A stretch of 34,128 nucleotides of DNA from Flavobacteriaceae bacterium (GCA_013003555.1 JABDIV010000044.1:1-34128); one strand, 5' to 3'. Shown: positions 1-8,560, counted from the stretch's first letter. Notes: generated by a model from the sequence alone, not told the origin. Numbers and translations: made by a program.

Positions 1-1
1 A

Positions 2-1894
2 GACAACACCTGGACGTATTTCGATGTATGGGATCCACCAAACAGTAACGGTGTTGATGGAACAGCCATCGATTGGAATATCGCTGTTATTTCACATGAT
101 ATTGATTCTGGAGATAGGGATATTACCGTCCTTGGCCTGTTATCAGATACAGCCAATAAAAAGCTGTCGATCTCAGATCCAGGAACACCTCAGAACGAAA
201 CCAATGATGGTCAGGGCTTACGAATTACACATTATCTGCTTCTTGATGGTATCATTGATCTGTTTGGAGAATCGCAACTTGTTCAGGATCAGAACAGTAT
301 TCTCGATGTGGCGAGTACTGGTGGATTGGAGCGAGATCAGCAGGGAACGACCAACTTATACAATTATAATTACTGGAGTTCTCCGGTAAGCGTTCCTAAC
401 GGCAGCTCTATCAATAATGATTATTCGGTTAATTCAATTCTTCGGGACGGATCCAACAGCAATAATCCACTGAACCTGCAATGGACAAATAGTTATGATG
501 CCAACCCAGCAACTACGCCTATAACCTTGAGTAGACGTTGGTTATGGGTATATGAAAATTATCCTGAAAATACCTATGCCGACTGGAGATATCTTACTGA
601 AACAGGTACAATTCCCGTTGGTTTAGGCTTTACGATGAAAGGAAGTGGTGTTGGTGATCCGGTTAATGATGTTCAGAATTTTGTTTTCGTTGGCCTTCCA
701 AATAACGGAGTGATCAGCAACCCGGTTTCACCCGGTTATCAATCAATGGTAGGAAATCCATATCCATCTGTAATAGATGCGAATGAGTTTATAAATGACA
801 ATATTCCAGGAGGCGCCACGGGCAGTATCGACGGTACACTGTACTATTGGGAACACTATATATCTAATTTTACACATATCCTTGAAGATTATGAAGGTGC
901 CTATGCTACCTATAATCTCATAGGTGGTGTTGGTGCAGTTATACCTGATGGCATTAGCGGTGCGGGTACATCAACCAAGACACCGGGACGTTATATTCCG
1001 GTCGCACAAGGCTTCTATGTCACAGCAAGTCCTGCTGGTGGAAATGTTACCTTCTTTAATGATCAGCGTATTTTCCAGCGTGAAGCTGTAGGAACGTCTG
1101 TATTTATGGAAGCTAATAACCAGGAGTTAACTTTTGGATCTCAAACACGGGAGCAATCTACAAATGAGGAAAGTACGACTGGTGTTCAGGACAGCATCCA
1201 GCGTATACGGCTTGATTTTATTTCAACAACCGGTTCTATCAGGCATTTGTTACTTGGGTTTGTTCCAAACAATGGTGCAACTGATGGTTACGACTATGGG
1301 TATGATGCACCTATGTCAGACAATTTTGCCAATGATGCGGCTTGGATGATAGACGGTGAAGAGTATGTTATCCAGGGTGTTGGTGATTTTGACCCCGATA
1401 AACAATTTCCGTTGGTTGTGCATGTCACTGATGCTGGAAACATCGGATTTGCTTTGGCCGACCTTGAAAATTTCGACGAACCGATTGAGCTTTATATTTA
1501 CGATGCGCTCAATGATACATATACGGAGTTTGATGATTTCACAAATTTCCAAATGGCATTGGATCCGGGTGATTATGTAGATCGATTCTATCTAACATTT
1601 AACGCTCAGGATAATCTTGATCTCGACGATGTTGAACTTGACGGTGTGTTAATCAATTACTTGCATGACTCAAGTGAGCTTTATCTCAATCATCCTGATG
1701 TAGCTTCGGTGAAATCAATTAAGCTATACAACCTGATCGGTCAGGAGGTTCGGTCTTATGAGACTGAAGACATTGATTATCATTCACCACGTGAAATTCG
1801 TATCCCGGTGAAATCGATCGCCGAGGGCACTTATGTTGTCAAAGTTGAAACTGAGGCCGGTCTATTAAATAAGAAGATTATTATAAGTTATTAA
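2..1894 (+). CDS. Large secreted protein with T9SS type A C-terminal sorting domain (5' partial)
   Basis: The reading frame is open from base 2, so the gene begins outside the window; the GTG at 308 is internal and not a start. About 630 residues are visible. The N-terminal two thirds is rich in Asn, Gly, Thr, Tyr and Trp, as in extracellular adhesin-like proteins; I recognise no catalytic motif. From about base 1190 to 1612 there is a module of about 140 residues with the string LLLGFVPNNGATDGYDYGYD, also present in the next gene. The last 80 residues (IKLYNLIGQEV, then GTYVVKVETEAG and LLNKKIIISY) match a type A T9SS sorting domain, which directs export across the outer membrane and is removed by the sortase PorU. 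A strong hairpin follows the stop. The role is unknown; surface attachment or polymer binding would be guesses. Confidence 0.85.
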   Translation, partial: DNTWTYFDVWDPPNSNGVDGTAIDWNIAVISHDIDSGDRDITVLGLLSDTANKKLSISDPGTPQNETNDGQGLRITHYLLLDGIIDLFGESQLVQDQNSILDVASTGGLERDQQGTTNLYNYNYWSSPVSVPNGSSINNDYSVNSILRDGSNSNNPLNLQWTNSYDANPATTPITLSRRWLWVYENYPENTYADWRYLTETGTIPVGLGFTMKGSGVGDPVNDVQNFVFVGLPNNGVISNPVSPGYQSMVGNPYPSVIDANEFINDNIPGGATGSIDGTLYYWEHYISNFTHILEDYEGAYATYNLIGGVGAVIPDGISGAGTSTKTPGRYIPVAQGFYVTASPAGGNVTFFNDQRIFQREAVGTSVFMEANNQELTFGSQTREQSTNEESTTGVQDSIQRIRLDFISTTGSIRHLLLGFVPNNGATDGYDYGYDAPMSDNFANDAAWMIDGEEYVIQGVGDFDPDKQFPLVVHVTDAGNIGFALADLENFDEPIELYIYDALNDTYTEFDDFTNFQMALDPGDYVDRFYLTFNAQDNLDLDDVELDGVLINYLHDSSELYLNHPDVASVKSIKLYNLIGQEVRSYETEDIDYHSPREIRIPVKSIAEGTYVVKVETEAGLLNKKIIISY

Positions 1895-1919
1895 TCAGTT
1901 TATAACGTAATATTTTAGG

Positions 1920-1950
1920 CAAAGGTCAGACCCATGAGGTTTGACCTTTG
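1920..1950 (+). terminator. Intrinsic terminator-like hairpin after the large T9SS substrate
   Basis: The arms CAAAGGTCAGACC (1920-1932) and GGTTTGACCTTTG (1938-1950) pair over 13 positions with one G-U, closing a 5-base loop. The hairpin starts 25 bases after the stop codon. The T-rich stretch after it is imperfect (TGCATTTCATCGATTTTTT), so termination may be partial. Confidence 0.7.
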
Positions 1951-1975
1951 TGCATTTCATCGATTTTTTATGCAT

Positions 1976-2011
1976 TTTGTAGATTATTTATAAAATAAAT
2001 TCTTACATTTG
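1976..2011 (+). promoter_or_regulatory. Bacteroidota-type promoter for the small T9SS protein
   Basis: A perfect -7 element TACATTTG (consensus TAnnTTTG) lies at 2004-2011, with TTTG at 1976-1979 as a possible -33 box. The 24-base spacing is longer than the usual 19-21. It follows the terminator-like hairpin and lies about 45 bases before the ATG at 2057, so the small gene can be transcribed on its own. Confidence 0.5.
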
Positions 2012-2056
2012 AGCGTATCAAGTTGATCGTATTAAAAGGATCAGCACCCAAATCTG

Positions 2057-2815
2057 ATGAAAAAAATTACCTGCTTATACAGTTTAATACTGTTATTTGT
2101 CATGCAATCCGTGTCGTTTGCTCAGGAGATCAAACGCGTTCGATTAAACTTTCACAGCCCGACTAATTTGAATCGGGAGTTGTTGCTTGGTTTCACGCCC
2201 AATAACGAGGCAACAGATGGTTTCGATTATGGATATGACGGGGCATCACCGGATAGTTTCCCGGACGATATGCATTGGATTATCAATGATCAATACTTTG
2301 TAATTCAGGGTGTTGGAAGTTTTGAACGATCAAAAACATATCCCCTTTGGATCAATTTGACCAATCCCGGAATCAGTTCCATTTCCCTTATATCATTAGA
2401 AAATTTTGAAGAACCTGTAGATGTTTTTATCTACGACAATGTTGCCGATACATACACCAATATCAATACAAGTTCATTAGATCTAAACCTCCCTCCAAAT
2501 GAGTATCAGGATCGATTTTATATCGCCTTCCAAATACCGGAAGGTTCAGGTTCAACCTTAGGCCTTGACGAAAGCGAACAAGATCTTTTGAATATTTCTT
2601 ATGACCGTCGTTCAAAACGACTTTTCCTTTCTACCGGTTACAATGATCATGTTAATGCCATTACGATTTACAACACAATTGGTCAAACCCTATTGGCTGA
2701 TCGATTCCATAATCAGCAGGAAATTTCCATAACACTTCCTTTTAATAAATCACAGGTAATATTGGTAGCGATCGACACCGATAAGGGTCGTGTAATTAAA
2801 CGAATTCTGATTTAA
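2057..2815 (+). CDS. Small secreted protein with T9SS type A sorting domain, paralogue of the upstream module
   Basis: 252 residues from an ATG (ATGAAAAAAATT). A signal peptide covers about residues 1-22 (LILLFVMQSVSFAQ), with cleavage expected at AQ/E. Residues 23 to about 165 form one module homologous to the one in the preceding gene: LLLGFTPNNEATDGFDYGYD differs at 3 of 20 positions, and FVIQGVGSF, LENFEEPVDVFIYD and the YxDRFYxxF ending also correspond. The C-terminal 75 residues (AITIYNTIGQTLL, then IKRILI) are a short T9SS type A sorting domain. The protein is therefore a signal peptide, a single module and a sorting tail, as if the last part of the larger gene had been duplicated and given its own export signal. 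I see no catalytic residues. It could be a surface-anchored or released accessory of the large protein. Confidence 0.85.
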   Translation: MKKITCLYSLILLFVMQSVSFAQEIKRVRLNFHSPTNLNRELLLGFTPNNEATDGFDYGYDGASPDSFPDDMHWIINDQYFVIQGVGSFERSKTYPLWINLTNPGISSISLISLENFEEPVDVFIYDNVADTYTNINTSSLDLNLPPNEYQDRFYIAFQIPEGSGSTLGLDESEQDLLNISYDRRSKRLFLSTGYNDHVNAITIYNTIGQTLLADRFHNQQEISITLPFNKSQVILVAIDTDKGRVIKRILI

Positions 2816-3183
2816 TCCTGCTCAATAAATTTATTTGTAGTTTTTAGTTAATAGGCTGAAATCCAACCCGTTATTATAATTGTTAATAAAAGTTGTATTT
2901 CATCGACAAAAACGCACTTTTTCCCAATTATTAACATCTCATCGATATCGATTTTTTTTTATCAAATAAATCGAACCTTTCGTCTAATAAATAAGCATTA
3001 AAACAGAGAAATTAGGCTTTTAATGGGCATTTTATAATTTTTGTTGTTGCTATTAATACCAAGTCCATTCTGTTACTAGCATTTTAAAAAGTTAAAGGGC
3101 TTGAATTAGCCCTAACCGATGTGCTTAATTTTCCTGTCCCTCAAGGTTAGTTTAAGTCGTATGTAAGCATTATACCTTAAGCT
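2816..3183. other. AT-rich non-coding leader upstream of the sensor kinase
   Basis: 368 bases with no convincing reading frame on either strand. It holds the palindrome ATCGATATCGAT (2941-2952) running into nine T, a hairpin AGGGCT/AGCCCT (3096-3101 with 3108-3113), and GGTTAG (3145-3150), which can pair instead with CTAACC (3112-3117). I found no exact TAnnTTTG box for the kinase; AATTTTTG near 3037 is one base off. It probably contains the kinase promoter and a long 5' untranslated region. Confidence 0.5.
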
Positions 3184-5238
3184 ATGCAGCCAATGAAACA
3201 TTTAGTTACATTAACTGCCATTTTATTAACCGTTTTCTCTGGCCTCTCTCAAACTACAGAGCAGGATAGTCTGACTATTCAACTGGCTTTCCAACAAGAA
3301 AACACTGATAAGGTCAATACTTCTATTCTGTTAATTAAATCTTTGTATGATTCAGGTGATTATGCCAAAGCGCTGCGATATGTGCAGGAAAGCGAGGACC
3401 TGGCGACTAAACTACAATACGATAAAGGCACGGCGGAAATTCGCTACTATAAAGCCTTGATTTATACACAACGGGAAGATTACTATAATGCCTTAGACAA
3501 CTACAACAAATCACTCAGTATTTACAGTAAGATCAGTGATTCCCTGGGAATGGCTAAGGTGAATAATAGCCTGGGGGAGATTGAGATTAAGCGCGGTAAT
3601 TATCAACGTGGACTGGCACATGCCCTTTCAGCAATTGAAATTTTTGAAAAACGAAATCTAAATCCTGAACTCAGCCAGGCCTACAGCAATCTTGCAGAGG
3701 CGTATTATCAGACGGGAAAATATGAGGAGGCTCTCGAATACAATACGAAGGCACTTGACCGATATACCTTTTTAAGCGATTTGGATGGTATTAAAATAAG
3801 CACAAAGAATATCGCTGAATTATATGCACTTCAAAAAGAACATCGAAAGGCGATTGATTTTTATGAAACAGCGCTCGGACTCCTCGATGAGAACCAGGAT
3901 GAAGCGCTTCGTGGTGAGATCCTTCCAAATTTAGGAGAACAATACCTGTTGTTCCGCGAATTCGATAAAGCCACCCCGTATTTACTTGAAGGGCTTCAAT
4001 ACAACAGGAGGATTAATAACAACAATGGCATATTCAAGTCGCTGAACAATCTGGCGAATTTAAATCTTCAGCTTCGCAAAATAAGACTTGCTGAAAATCA
4101 ACTGGATGAAGCCTTTTTTATCAGTCAAAAGCTGGATAACGATCGGGAATTATTAAAGCATTTCGGGATTCGTAAAGCTCTTGATTCAACAAAAGGAGAT
4201 TTTGAGAATGCATACAAATGGCAACAGCGTTACTTCCAGCTTAAATCGAAGATCGACATCGCTAATGTAGTCCCGGAAGTGACTGAACCAGCCGCCGAGG
4301 TCAAGCCAATCATTGATGAACCGGTTAAAGACAAGCAAGCCAGTGATCCTGAATTGCTTAAAACCAATAAGATTCTTTGGTATGTGATTTATGGCATTAG
4401 CGGTCTGCTTCTGGCGACCATTATCTTTTTGATTTTAACTTTGAATAAACGTGGTGATGTTAACCGTCAGCTGAGTTTTCTCATGGATAAAAACAAGGAA
4501 TACAAAGCCCAAAATGACGAAATGGTTGAACATACGCAACATCTGGAAGAAATGAATCATGTGAAGGATCGGCTTTTCTCAATTGTTTCTCACGATTTAA
4601 AAGATTCTATCACCTCCATAAAGGCTTTTCTTGACTTACTGAAGGAAAACAGTATTTCTGAACGTGAGTTTAATGAGCTTATTCCCGAATTAAGCGACAA
4701 TGCCGATAACGCATCGGCTTTGCTTCTAAATTTATTGAATTGGTCGAAATCACAAATGCAGAATCTCGAACCAAAGCCCGAACTGATAAACATTCAGGAT
4801 GTATTTCTGGAAAAACTACAACTAATCGATAAGAAGGTCAAGAAAAAGCGAATCGTCTTGCTAGATGAATCAATAAAAGGATCTGTTTATGCAGATAGAA
4901 GCATGATTGAGATCGTGATTCAAAACCTGTTGGCCAATGCTGTCAAATTTTCCAGGGTTGGTGATGTCATCACAGTTTCAAACCGGGAGCGCAACGGCAA
5001 TTGCCTTATTTGCATTGAAGATACCGGCGTAGGGATCTCTCCTGAAAATCAGAAAAAAATATTCGGTACCGGCGGCTTCACAACACGAGGCACCCATGAT
5101 GAAAAAGGAACCGGACTTGGACTTTCTATCTGTAAACAGTTGGTTGAAATGAACAATGGTAAAATTTGGGTTGAAAGTGAAGTGGGTCTGGGAAGTAAAT
5201 TCTTCGTTGAATTACCAAATTCAAACGAAAAGGCTTAA
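3184..5238 (+). CDS. TPR-repeat membrane sensor histidine kinase
   Basis: 684 residues. An N-terminal signal sequence (about 5-23, LVTLTAILLTVFSGLSQT) is followed by tetratricopeptide-like repeats between about 40 and 350 (for example GDYAKALRYV, EDYYNALDNYNKSL, GKYEEALEYNTKAL, KEHRKAIDFYETAL). A Pro/Glu-rich linker leads to one membrane helix (397-420) and a short coiled coil (425-460). The kinase core has the phosphoacceptor H470 in FSIVSHDLKD, the N box NLLANAVKF (581-589), the G1 box DTGVGIS (613-619) and the G2 box GTGLGLS (642-648). The expected role is periplasmic sensing through TPRs with cytoplasmic His-Asp relay. No response regulator lies beside it, so its partner is elsewhere. A second ATG at 3193 (MKHLV) is an equally good start. 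The stop lies 5 bases from the stop of the convergent hydrolase gene. Confidence 0.9.
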   Translation: MQPMKHLVTLTAILLTVFSGLSQTTEQDSLTIQLAFQQENTDKVNTSILLIKSLYDSGDYAKALRYVQESEDLATKLQYDKGTAEIRYYKALIYTQREDYYNALDNYNKSLSIYSKISDSLGMAKVNNSLGEIEIKRGNYQRGLAHALSAIEIFEKRNLNPELSQAYSNLAEAYYQTGKYEEALEYNTKALDRYTFLSDLDGIKISTKNIAELYALQKEHRKAIDFYETALGLLDENQDEALRGEILPNLGEQYLLFREFDKATPYLLEGLQYNRRINNNNGIFKSLNNLANLNLQLRKIRLAENQLDEAFFISQKLDNDRELLKHFGIRKALDSTKGDFENAYKWQQRYFQLKSKIDIANVVPEVTEPAAEVKPIIDEPVKDKQASDPELLKTNKILWYVIYGISGLLLATIIFLILTLNKRGDVNRQLSFLMDKNKEYKAQNDEMVEHTQHLEEMNHVKDRLFSIVSHDLKDSITSIKAFLDLLKENSISEREFNELIPELSDNADNASALLLNLLNWSKSQMQNLEPKPELINIQDVFLEKLQLIDKKVKKKRIVLLDESIKGSVYADRSMIEIVIQNLLANAVKFSRVGDVITVSNRERNGNCLICIEDTGVGISPENQKKIFGTGGFTTRGTHDEKGTGLGLSICKQLVEMNNGKIWVESEVGLGSKFFVELPNSNEKA

Positions 5239-5243
5239 TTGAC

Positions 5244-6185
5244 TCAGGCTTTTTGTAAGAAGACTTCAGCCATCATACATCGTGCACTGCCTCCGCCACA
5301 GGTCTCTATAACCTCCAGGTCACTATACAGAATTTCACAATATTTCTCTATTCGATCTATCTGATCCTGTTTTAGGCTGTTAAATGCCACTTTACTCATC
5401 ACCATCAAATTTTTTTCACCTTTTGCTTTTACCTGAAGCATATTCCCGGCAAATTTATGCACTTGATTTTCGCTGATCTCAATGATTTCCTTAGCTGTCT
5501 TTCGCAGGTGACGCACTACGTTTTTCCGTTCCGCCTTATTGTCAATAGAATCCAGACAAATCACGGCGAATGATTCACCTACACACATCATAACATTTGT
5601 GTGGTAAATCGGTAAACGCTTCCCCTCTACTGTTTGGTAGGCCGTAAAAACAACCGGGGAGTAATCAAAATCTTCACAGAACTCAATGAAAAGTTCTTCA
5701 TCAGCCCGTTCAGACAAAGCACAATAGGCTATTTTATTAACCCGATCAAGAATAAGGCTTCCTGTGCCTTCCAAAAAGAATCCTTCTTCCTCCGCAGAAC
5801 TATAATCAATGACATGTTCAACCAAATAACCTTCAGCCTCGACCTTTTCGAGTACAGATTCACGGCGTTCTAACCTGCGGTTCTCTGCAAACATGGGATA
5901 CAATACCACAACACCATTTTCATGAAATGAAATCCAGTTATTAGGAAAGTGCGCATCGGGTGTATCCAATCCATCTGAGCATTCATGCACAATAACCTTA
6001 ACCCCTGCATTTCGAAGTTTTTCAACAAAACCATTAAATTCAGTCACGGCTTTTTCCTGTAATTCTCGTCGAGTCTCATCCAACTCCGTCATTGGCACTT
6101 GAAAAAAGTTATTCACGGCCGTTTGCTCATTGGTTCTAAAATGAGTCGGCTTGATCATGAGGATCGTATCCGTGATTTGTTTCAT
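5244..6185 (-). CDS. ctlX: CtlX-type citrulline hydrolase (amidinotransferase fold)
   Basis: 313 residues, no signal peptide, so cytoplasmic. The sequence fits the guanidine-group-modifying superfamily and, by overall resemblance, the CtlX branch (citrulline ureidase in Francisella; widespread in Bacteroidota), which splits citrulline to ornithine, CO2 and ammonia. Visible motifs are DAHFPNNW (77-84, substrate-binding Asp and Asn), EGTGSL (139-144, catalytic Glu), YHTNVMM (194-200, catalytic His195) and CGGGSARCMMAE (296-307) with the likely nucleophile C303. It is the last gene of a three-gene minus-strand set, 45 bases after the M20 peptidase. Substrate specificity cannot be settled by eye: arginine or methylated arginine remain possible. 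Confidence 0.8.
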   Translation of the reverse strand: MKQITDTILMIKPTHFRTNEQTAVNNFFQVPMTELDETRRELQEKAVTEFNGFVEKLRNAGVKVIVHECSDGLDTPDAHFPNNWISFHENGVVVLYPMFAENRRLERRESVLEKVEAEGYLVEHVIDYSSAEEEGFFLEGTGSLILDRVNKIAYCALSERADEELFIEFCEDFDYSPVVFTAYQTVEGKRLPIYHTNVMMCVGESFAVICLDSIDNKAERKNVVRHLRKTAKEIIEISENQVHKFAGNMLQVKAKGEKNLMVMSKVAFNSLKQDQIDRIEKYCEILYSDLEVIETCGGGSARCMMAEVFLQKA

Positions 6186-6230
6186 TTAAATAATATTTTA
6201 AATTAAACGAGCGATCAAAAATACATTTAC

Positions 6231-7532
6231 TTATTGATTAATCAAACGATAAATCATGATTGCTGTACGTTTTGTAAGGGCTTCAATCGTGTTTAGGTTT
6301 ACCGTTTCTTCAGGGGTATGCGCACGCTGTCCCATGGTACCTAATCCATCTAAGCAATCAACATATTGCGCAACAAATGAAACATCAGCTGCACCACGGC
6401 GACCAGGATCATAAGCCTCAACTTCTCCTTGTTCAAGATCGAGGCTAACCTGATTTAAAATTGAAAGTAATCGGTTATTTCCCGCTGTGGGTTGCATGGC
6501 CGGATAACTATCAATAAAGGTTATTTCAGCGGATGTTTGCGGTAAATTATTCGCCACGATTTCACGCATTTTTGCCCGTGCTCTTTCTTTTTGCTCTTCA
6601 GAAATAAATCGCAAACCACCATAGCTCACCGCTGTTTGGGCAACCACATTACTTTTTCCAAAAACATCACCCTTACTTAAAGCCTGATCATAATTCATTG
6701 ATGTCCCGCCCAATAAAATGCCCGGATTAAAGGTTAAAAATTCTTCGCCACGGACCTCATCATAAAAAGCGTTTAATATTCGTGATATCTCAAAAATTGC
6801 ACCCGCTCCGATTCGCTCGTTAAAAACACCTGACGAATGCGCCCGCACTCCGCTAACCTCAACTTTCCAGTCGGAAGAACCTCTTCGAGCAACAGTCGCA
6901 TAATTGAATCCTGTTGATGTTTCAAAGCCCAAAGCAATATCACTTCGCTTTGCTGCTTCTATCAGATCGCGTCTACTGATTGATATTGGCTTTCCTGTAG
7001 CTTCCTCATCGCCCGTAAACGCCGCAATGATCTGTGCATCTTGCAGGAGATCGTTTTCGGCTAATGCCTTCAATGCGTATAAAATGATCACATTACCACC
7101 TTTCATATCATTTCCACCTGGTGCATGTGCGATACTGTCATTTACCATCTTAAACTCCTGAAACGGGCTATCGGCCTCAAAAACAGTGTCTAAATGCCCG
7201 ATGAGTAATAGCTTCTTCCCTTTCGAACCATTCGTTTCAGCAAACAAATGGCCCGATCGATTGACCTCGGCCAAATCGATCCATTGTGTTTCAAATCCGA
7301 TTGTCTCGAAAGCATCCTTAAATACCGTTCCAACTTCTTTGACACCCTGATGATTCATGGTGCCGCTATTGATGTTAACTACCTTCTTTAAAAATGTTAT
7401 GGCACTATCATTATTGACCTCTACCGATTGGATAATTTTCAGTTCCTCTGCACTCAATTCCTGGGCAGTTAAACAACTTGAAGCGATAAAAAAGGTGATG
7501 AGAATGACAAAATGTATCAAATTCGACTTCAT
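6231..7532 (-). CDS. Exported M20 family metallopeptidase (carboxypeptidase G2-like)
   Basis: 433 residues with an N-terminal signal sequence (LIHFVILITFFIASSCLTAQ); cleavage at AQ/E is likely, though C20 leaves a weak lipobox possible. The di-zinc site of the CPG2/ArgE/DapE family is complete: H113 and D115 (GHLDTVF), the bridging D142 (GGNDMKGG), the catalytic and ligand pair E176-E177 (GDEE), E204 (GFETS) and H405 (GQRAHTPEE). A dimerisation-type lid domain lies between about 215 and 330 (GVRAHSSG). The family removes C-terminal amino acids or deacylates N-acyl amino acids; this branch often favours glutamate-type substrates. It lies between two arginine/citrulline hydrolases (36 and 45 base gaps), which suggests it supplies a substrate to that pathway, but this is inference. 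Confidence 0.88.
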   Translation of the reverse strand: MKSNLIHFVILITFFIASSCLTAQELSAEELKIIQSVEVNNDSAITFLKKVVNINSGTMNHQGVKEVGTVFKDAFETIGFETQWIDLAEVNRSGHLFAETNGSKGKKLLLIGHLDTVFEADSPFQEFKMVNDSIAHAPGGNDMKGGNVIILYALKALAENDLLQDAQIIAAFTGDEEATGKPISISRRDLIEAAKRSDIALGFETSTGFNYATVARRGSSDWKVEVSGVRAHSSGVFNERIGAGAIFEISRILNAFYDEVRGEEFLTFNPGILLGGTSMNYDQALSKGDVFGKSNVVAQTAVSYGGLRFISEEQKERARAKMREIVANNLPQTSAEITFIDSYPAMQPTAGNNRLLSILNQVSLDLEQGEVEAYDPGRRGAADVSFVAQYVDCLDGLGTMGQRAHTPEETVNLNTIEALTKRTAIMIYRLINQ

Positions 7533-7568
7533 AATAATTTGCTTTAGATTAAAAGTAAAAAATAAAAT

Positions 7569-8480
7569 CTAATCCCGAATTAAGGGTAATGTAGAACAGC
7601 GCAACAATCCTTCTTGTTTCGATATCTCAGCATAGGGAACTTCTTCAACGATAAATCCTTGCTTTCTAAGCCAGTCGTTTAAACGCTTAAAATTTCTTTC
7701 CGTTATAATAACCTCTTCAGAAATGGAGAAAACGTTACACCACATATTATACATTTCATCCTTATTAACCTCAAATACATTTTCTTTACCAAAAAAGTTT
7801 AGCAGCCAATTATATTCTTCTTCTATAAGAAATCCGTTTTTATGAATTATGGCCTTGTTTTTTCCCACGGGTTGAAAGCAGCAATCAAGATGCAAGGCAT
7901 TATTCCGCGGATCGGTATTCGATTTTCGCAAGTCGAATGATTTGACAATTTTGTTGGGGAACATTTCTTTAATGGCACGAACCGATGCCATATTTGTACG
8001 TGCGGTAATATAGTTTTTGTAGTCTTCTCCCCGGTATGTGCCGATAAAGATATGATCGTTCCAAGGCATGACATCACCGCCCTCAACATGACAATCGTGT
8101 GGCAGCAACACACGATTTTCATCCGGAATCATATTCCAGACATACCGTATAGCTTCGATTTCCTGATCCCGATCGGGCAGGATATTCGATTTGAATATCT
8201 TGCCTTCAATGACGAATGCGATATCCCTGGCAAAGATCTGGTTTGTATTTTCTAAAATATTTGGCCTGAATACAGCGACGTTGTATTTGTTAAAGACACG
8301 GGCAACGGTTTCCATCTCTTCAACCATATCCGATTCAATCGGATAGGTACCTGCTATAACATGTTGTATGCTCTTAGGATCATAACAGTTCTCAACACTT
8401 GGTGTAGGACCATTGTTTTTCGCTGTACCAAGAACAACTGCTCTCAGCCTGGAAGTTTCGTTTTGAATATTAAGTTTCAA
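7569..8480 (-). CDS. Arginine deiminase / dimethylargininase-like hydrolase
   Basis: 303 residues, cytoplasmic. Motifs of the guanidine-group-modifying superfamily: FARD (83-86), EGGD (133-136), ALHLDCCF (195-202, catalytic H197) and the C-terminal nucleophile C295 in LLRCSTLPL. Arginine deiminases usually have two Gly near this Cys; here they are Leu-Leu. It could be an arginine deiminase, a dimethylarginine dimethylaminohydrolase or an amidinotransferase; the family is clear but the substrate is not. The start is TTG: no ATG or GTG occurs in frame between it and an upstream in-frame stop at 8523-8525, and the next residues (KLNIQNETSRLRAVVLG) look like the true N-terminus. It is the first gene of the hydrolase/peptidase set and starts 80 bases after gltA ends. 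I see no TAnnTTTG box in that gap, so gltA read-through may serve it. Confidence 0.8.
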   Translation of the reverse strand: MKLNIQNETSRLRAVVLGTAKNNGPTPSVENCYDPKSIQHVIAGTYPIESDMVEEMETVARVFNKYNVAVFRPNILENTNQIFARDIAFVIEGKIFKSNILPDRDQEIEAIRYVWNMIPDENRVLLPHDCHVEGGDVMPWNDHIFIGTYRGEDYKNYITARTNMASVRAIKEMFPNKIVKSFDLRKSNTDPRNNALHLDCCFQPVGKNKAIIHKNGFLIEEEYNWLLNFFGKENVFEVNKDEMYNMWCNVFSISEEVIITERNFKRLNDWLRKQGFIVEEVPYAEISKQEGLLRCSTLPLIRD

Positions 8481-8560
8481 TGCTGAATATAAGTTGCAGA
8501 TATTCGAATAAGAACCAATTGTTCAATATTCCAAATCCGCCCGATAAAAATTCTCAGTTG

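Noticed and set aside
308-310. GTG at 308 as the start of the first large protein
   Set aside because: The frame is open without interruption back to base 2 and reads as the same kind of extracellular sequence, so the GTG is internal and the gene is truncated by the window edge.
24-389. 121-codon frame on the plus strand
   Set aside because: It overlaps the T9SS substrate in another frame and has no recognisable features; it is a shadow of the real gene.
2824-2835. Palindrome AATAAATTTATT after the small T9SS gene
   Set aside because: Made only of A and T, with no stable hairpin and no T run; expected by chance in this AT-rich spacer.
2941-2960. Palindrome ATCGATATCGAT followed by nine T, as a terminator of the small T9SS gene
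   Set aside because: Folding leaves only a 4-bp stem with a 4-base loop, and it lies about 125 bases after the stop. It may be a protein-binding site but is not a convincing terminator.
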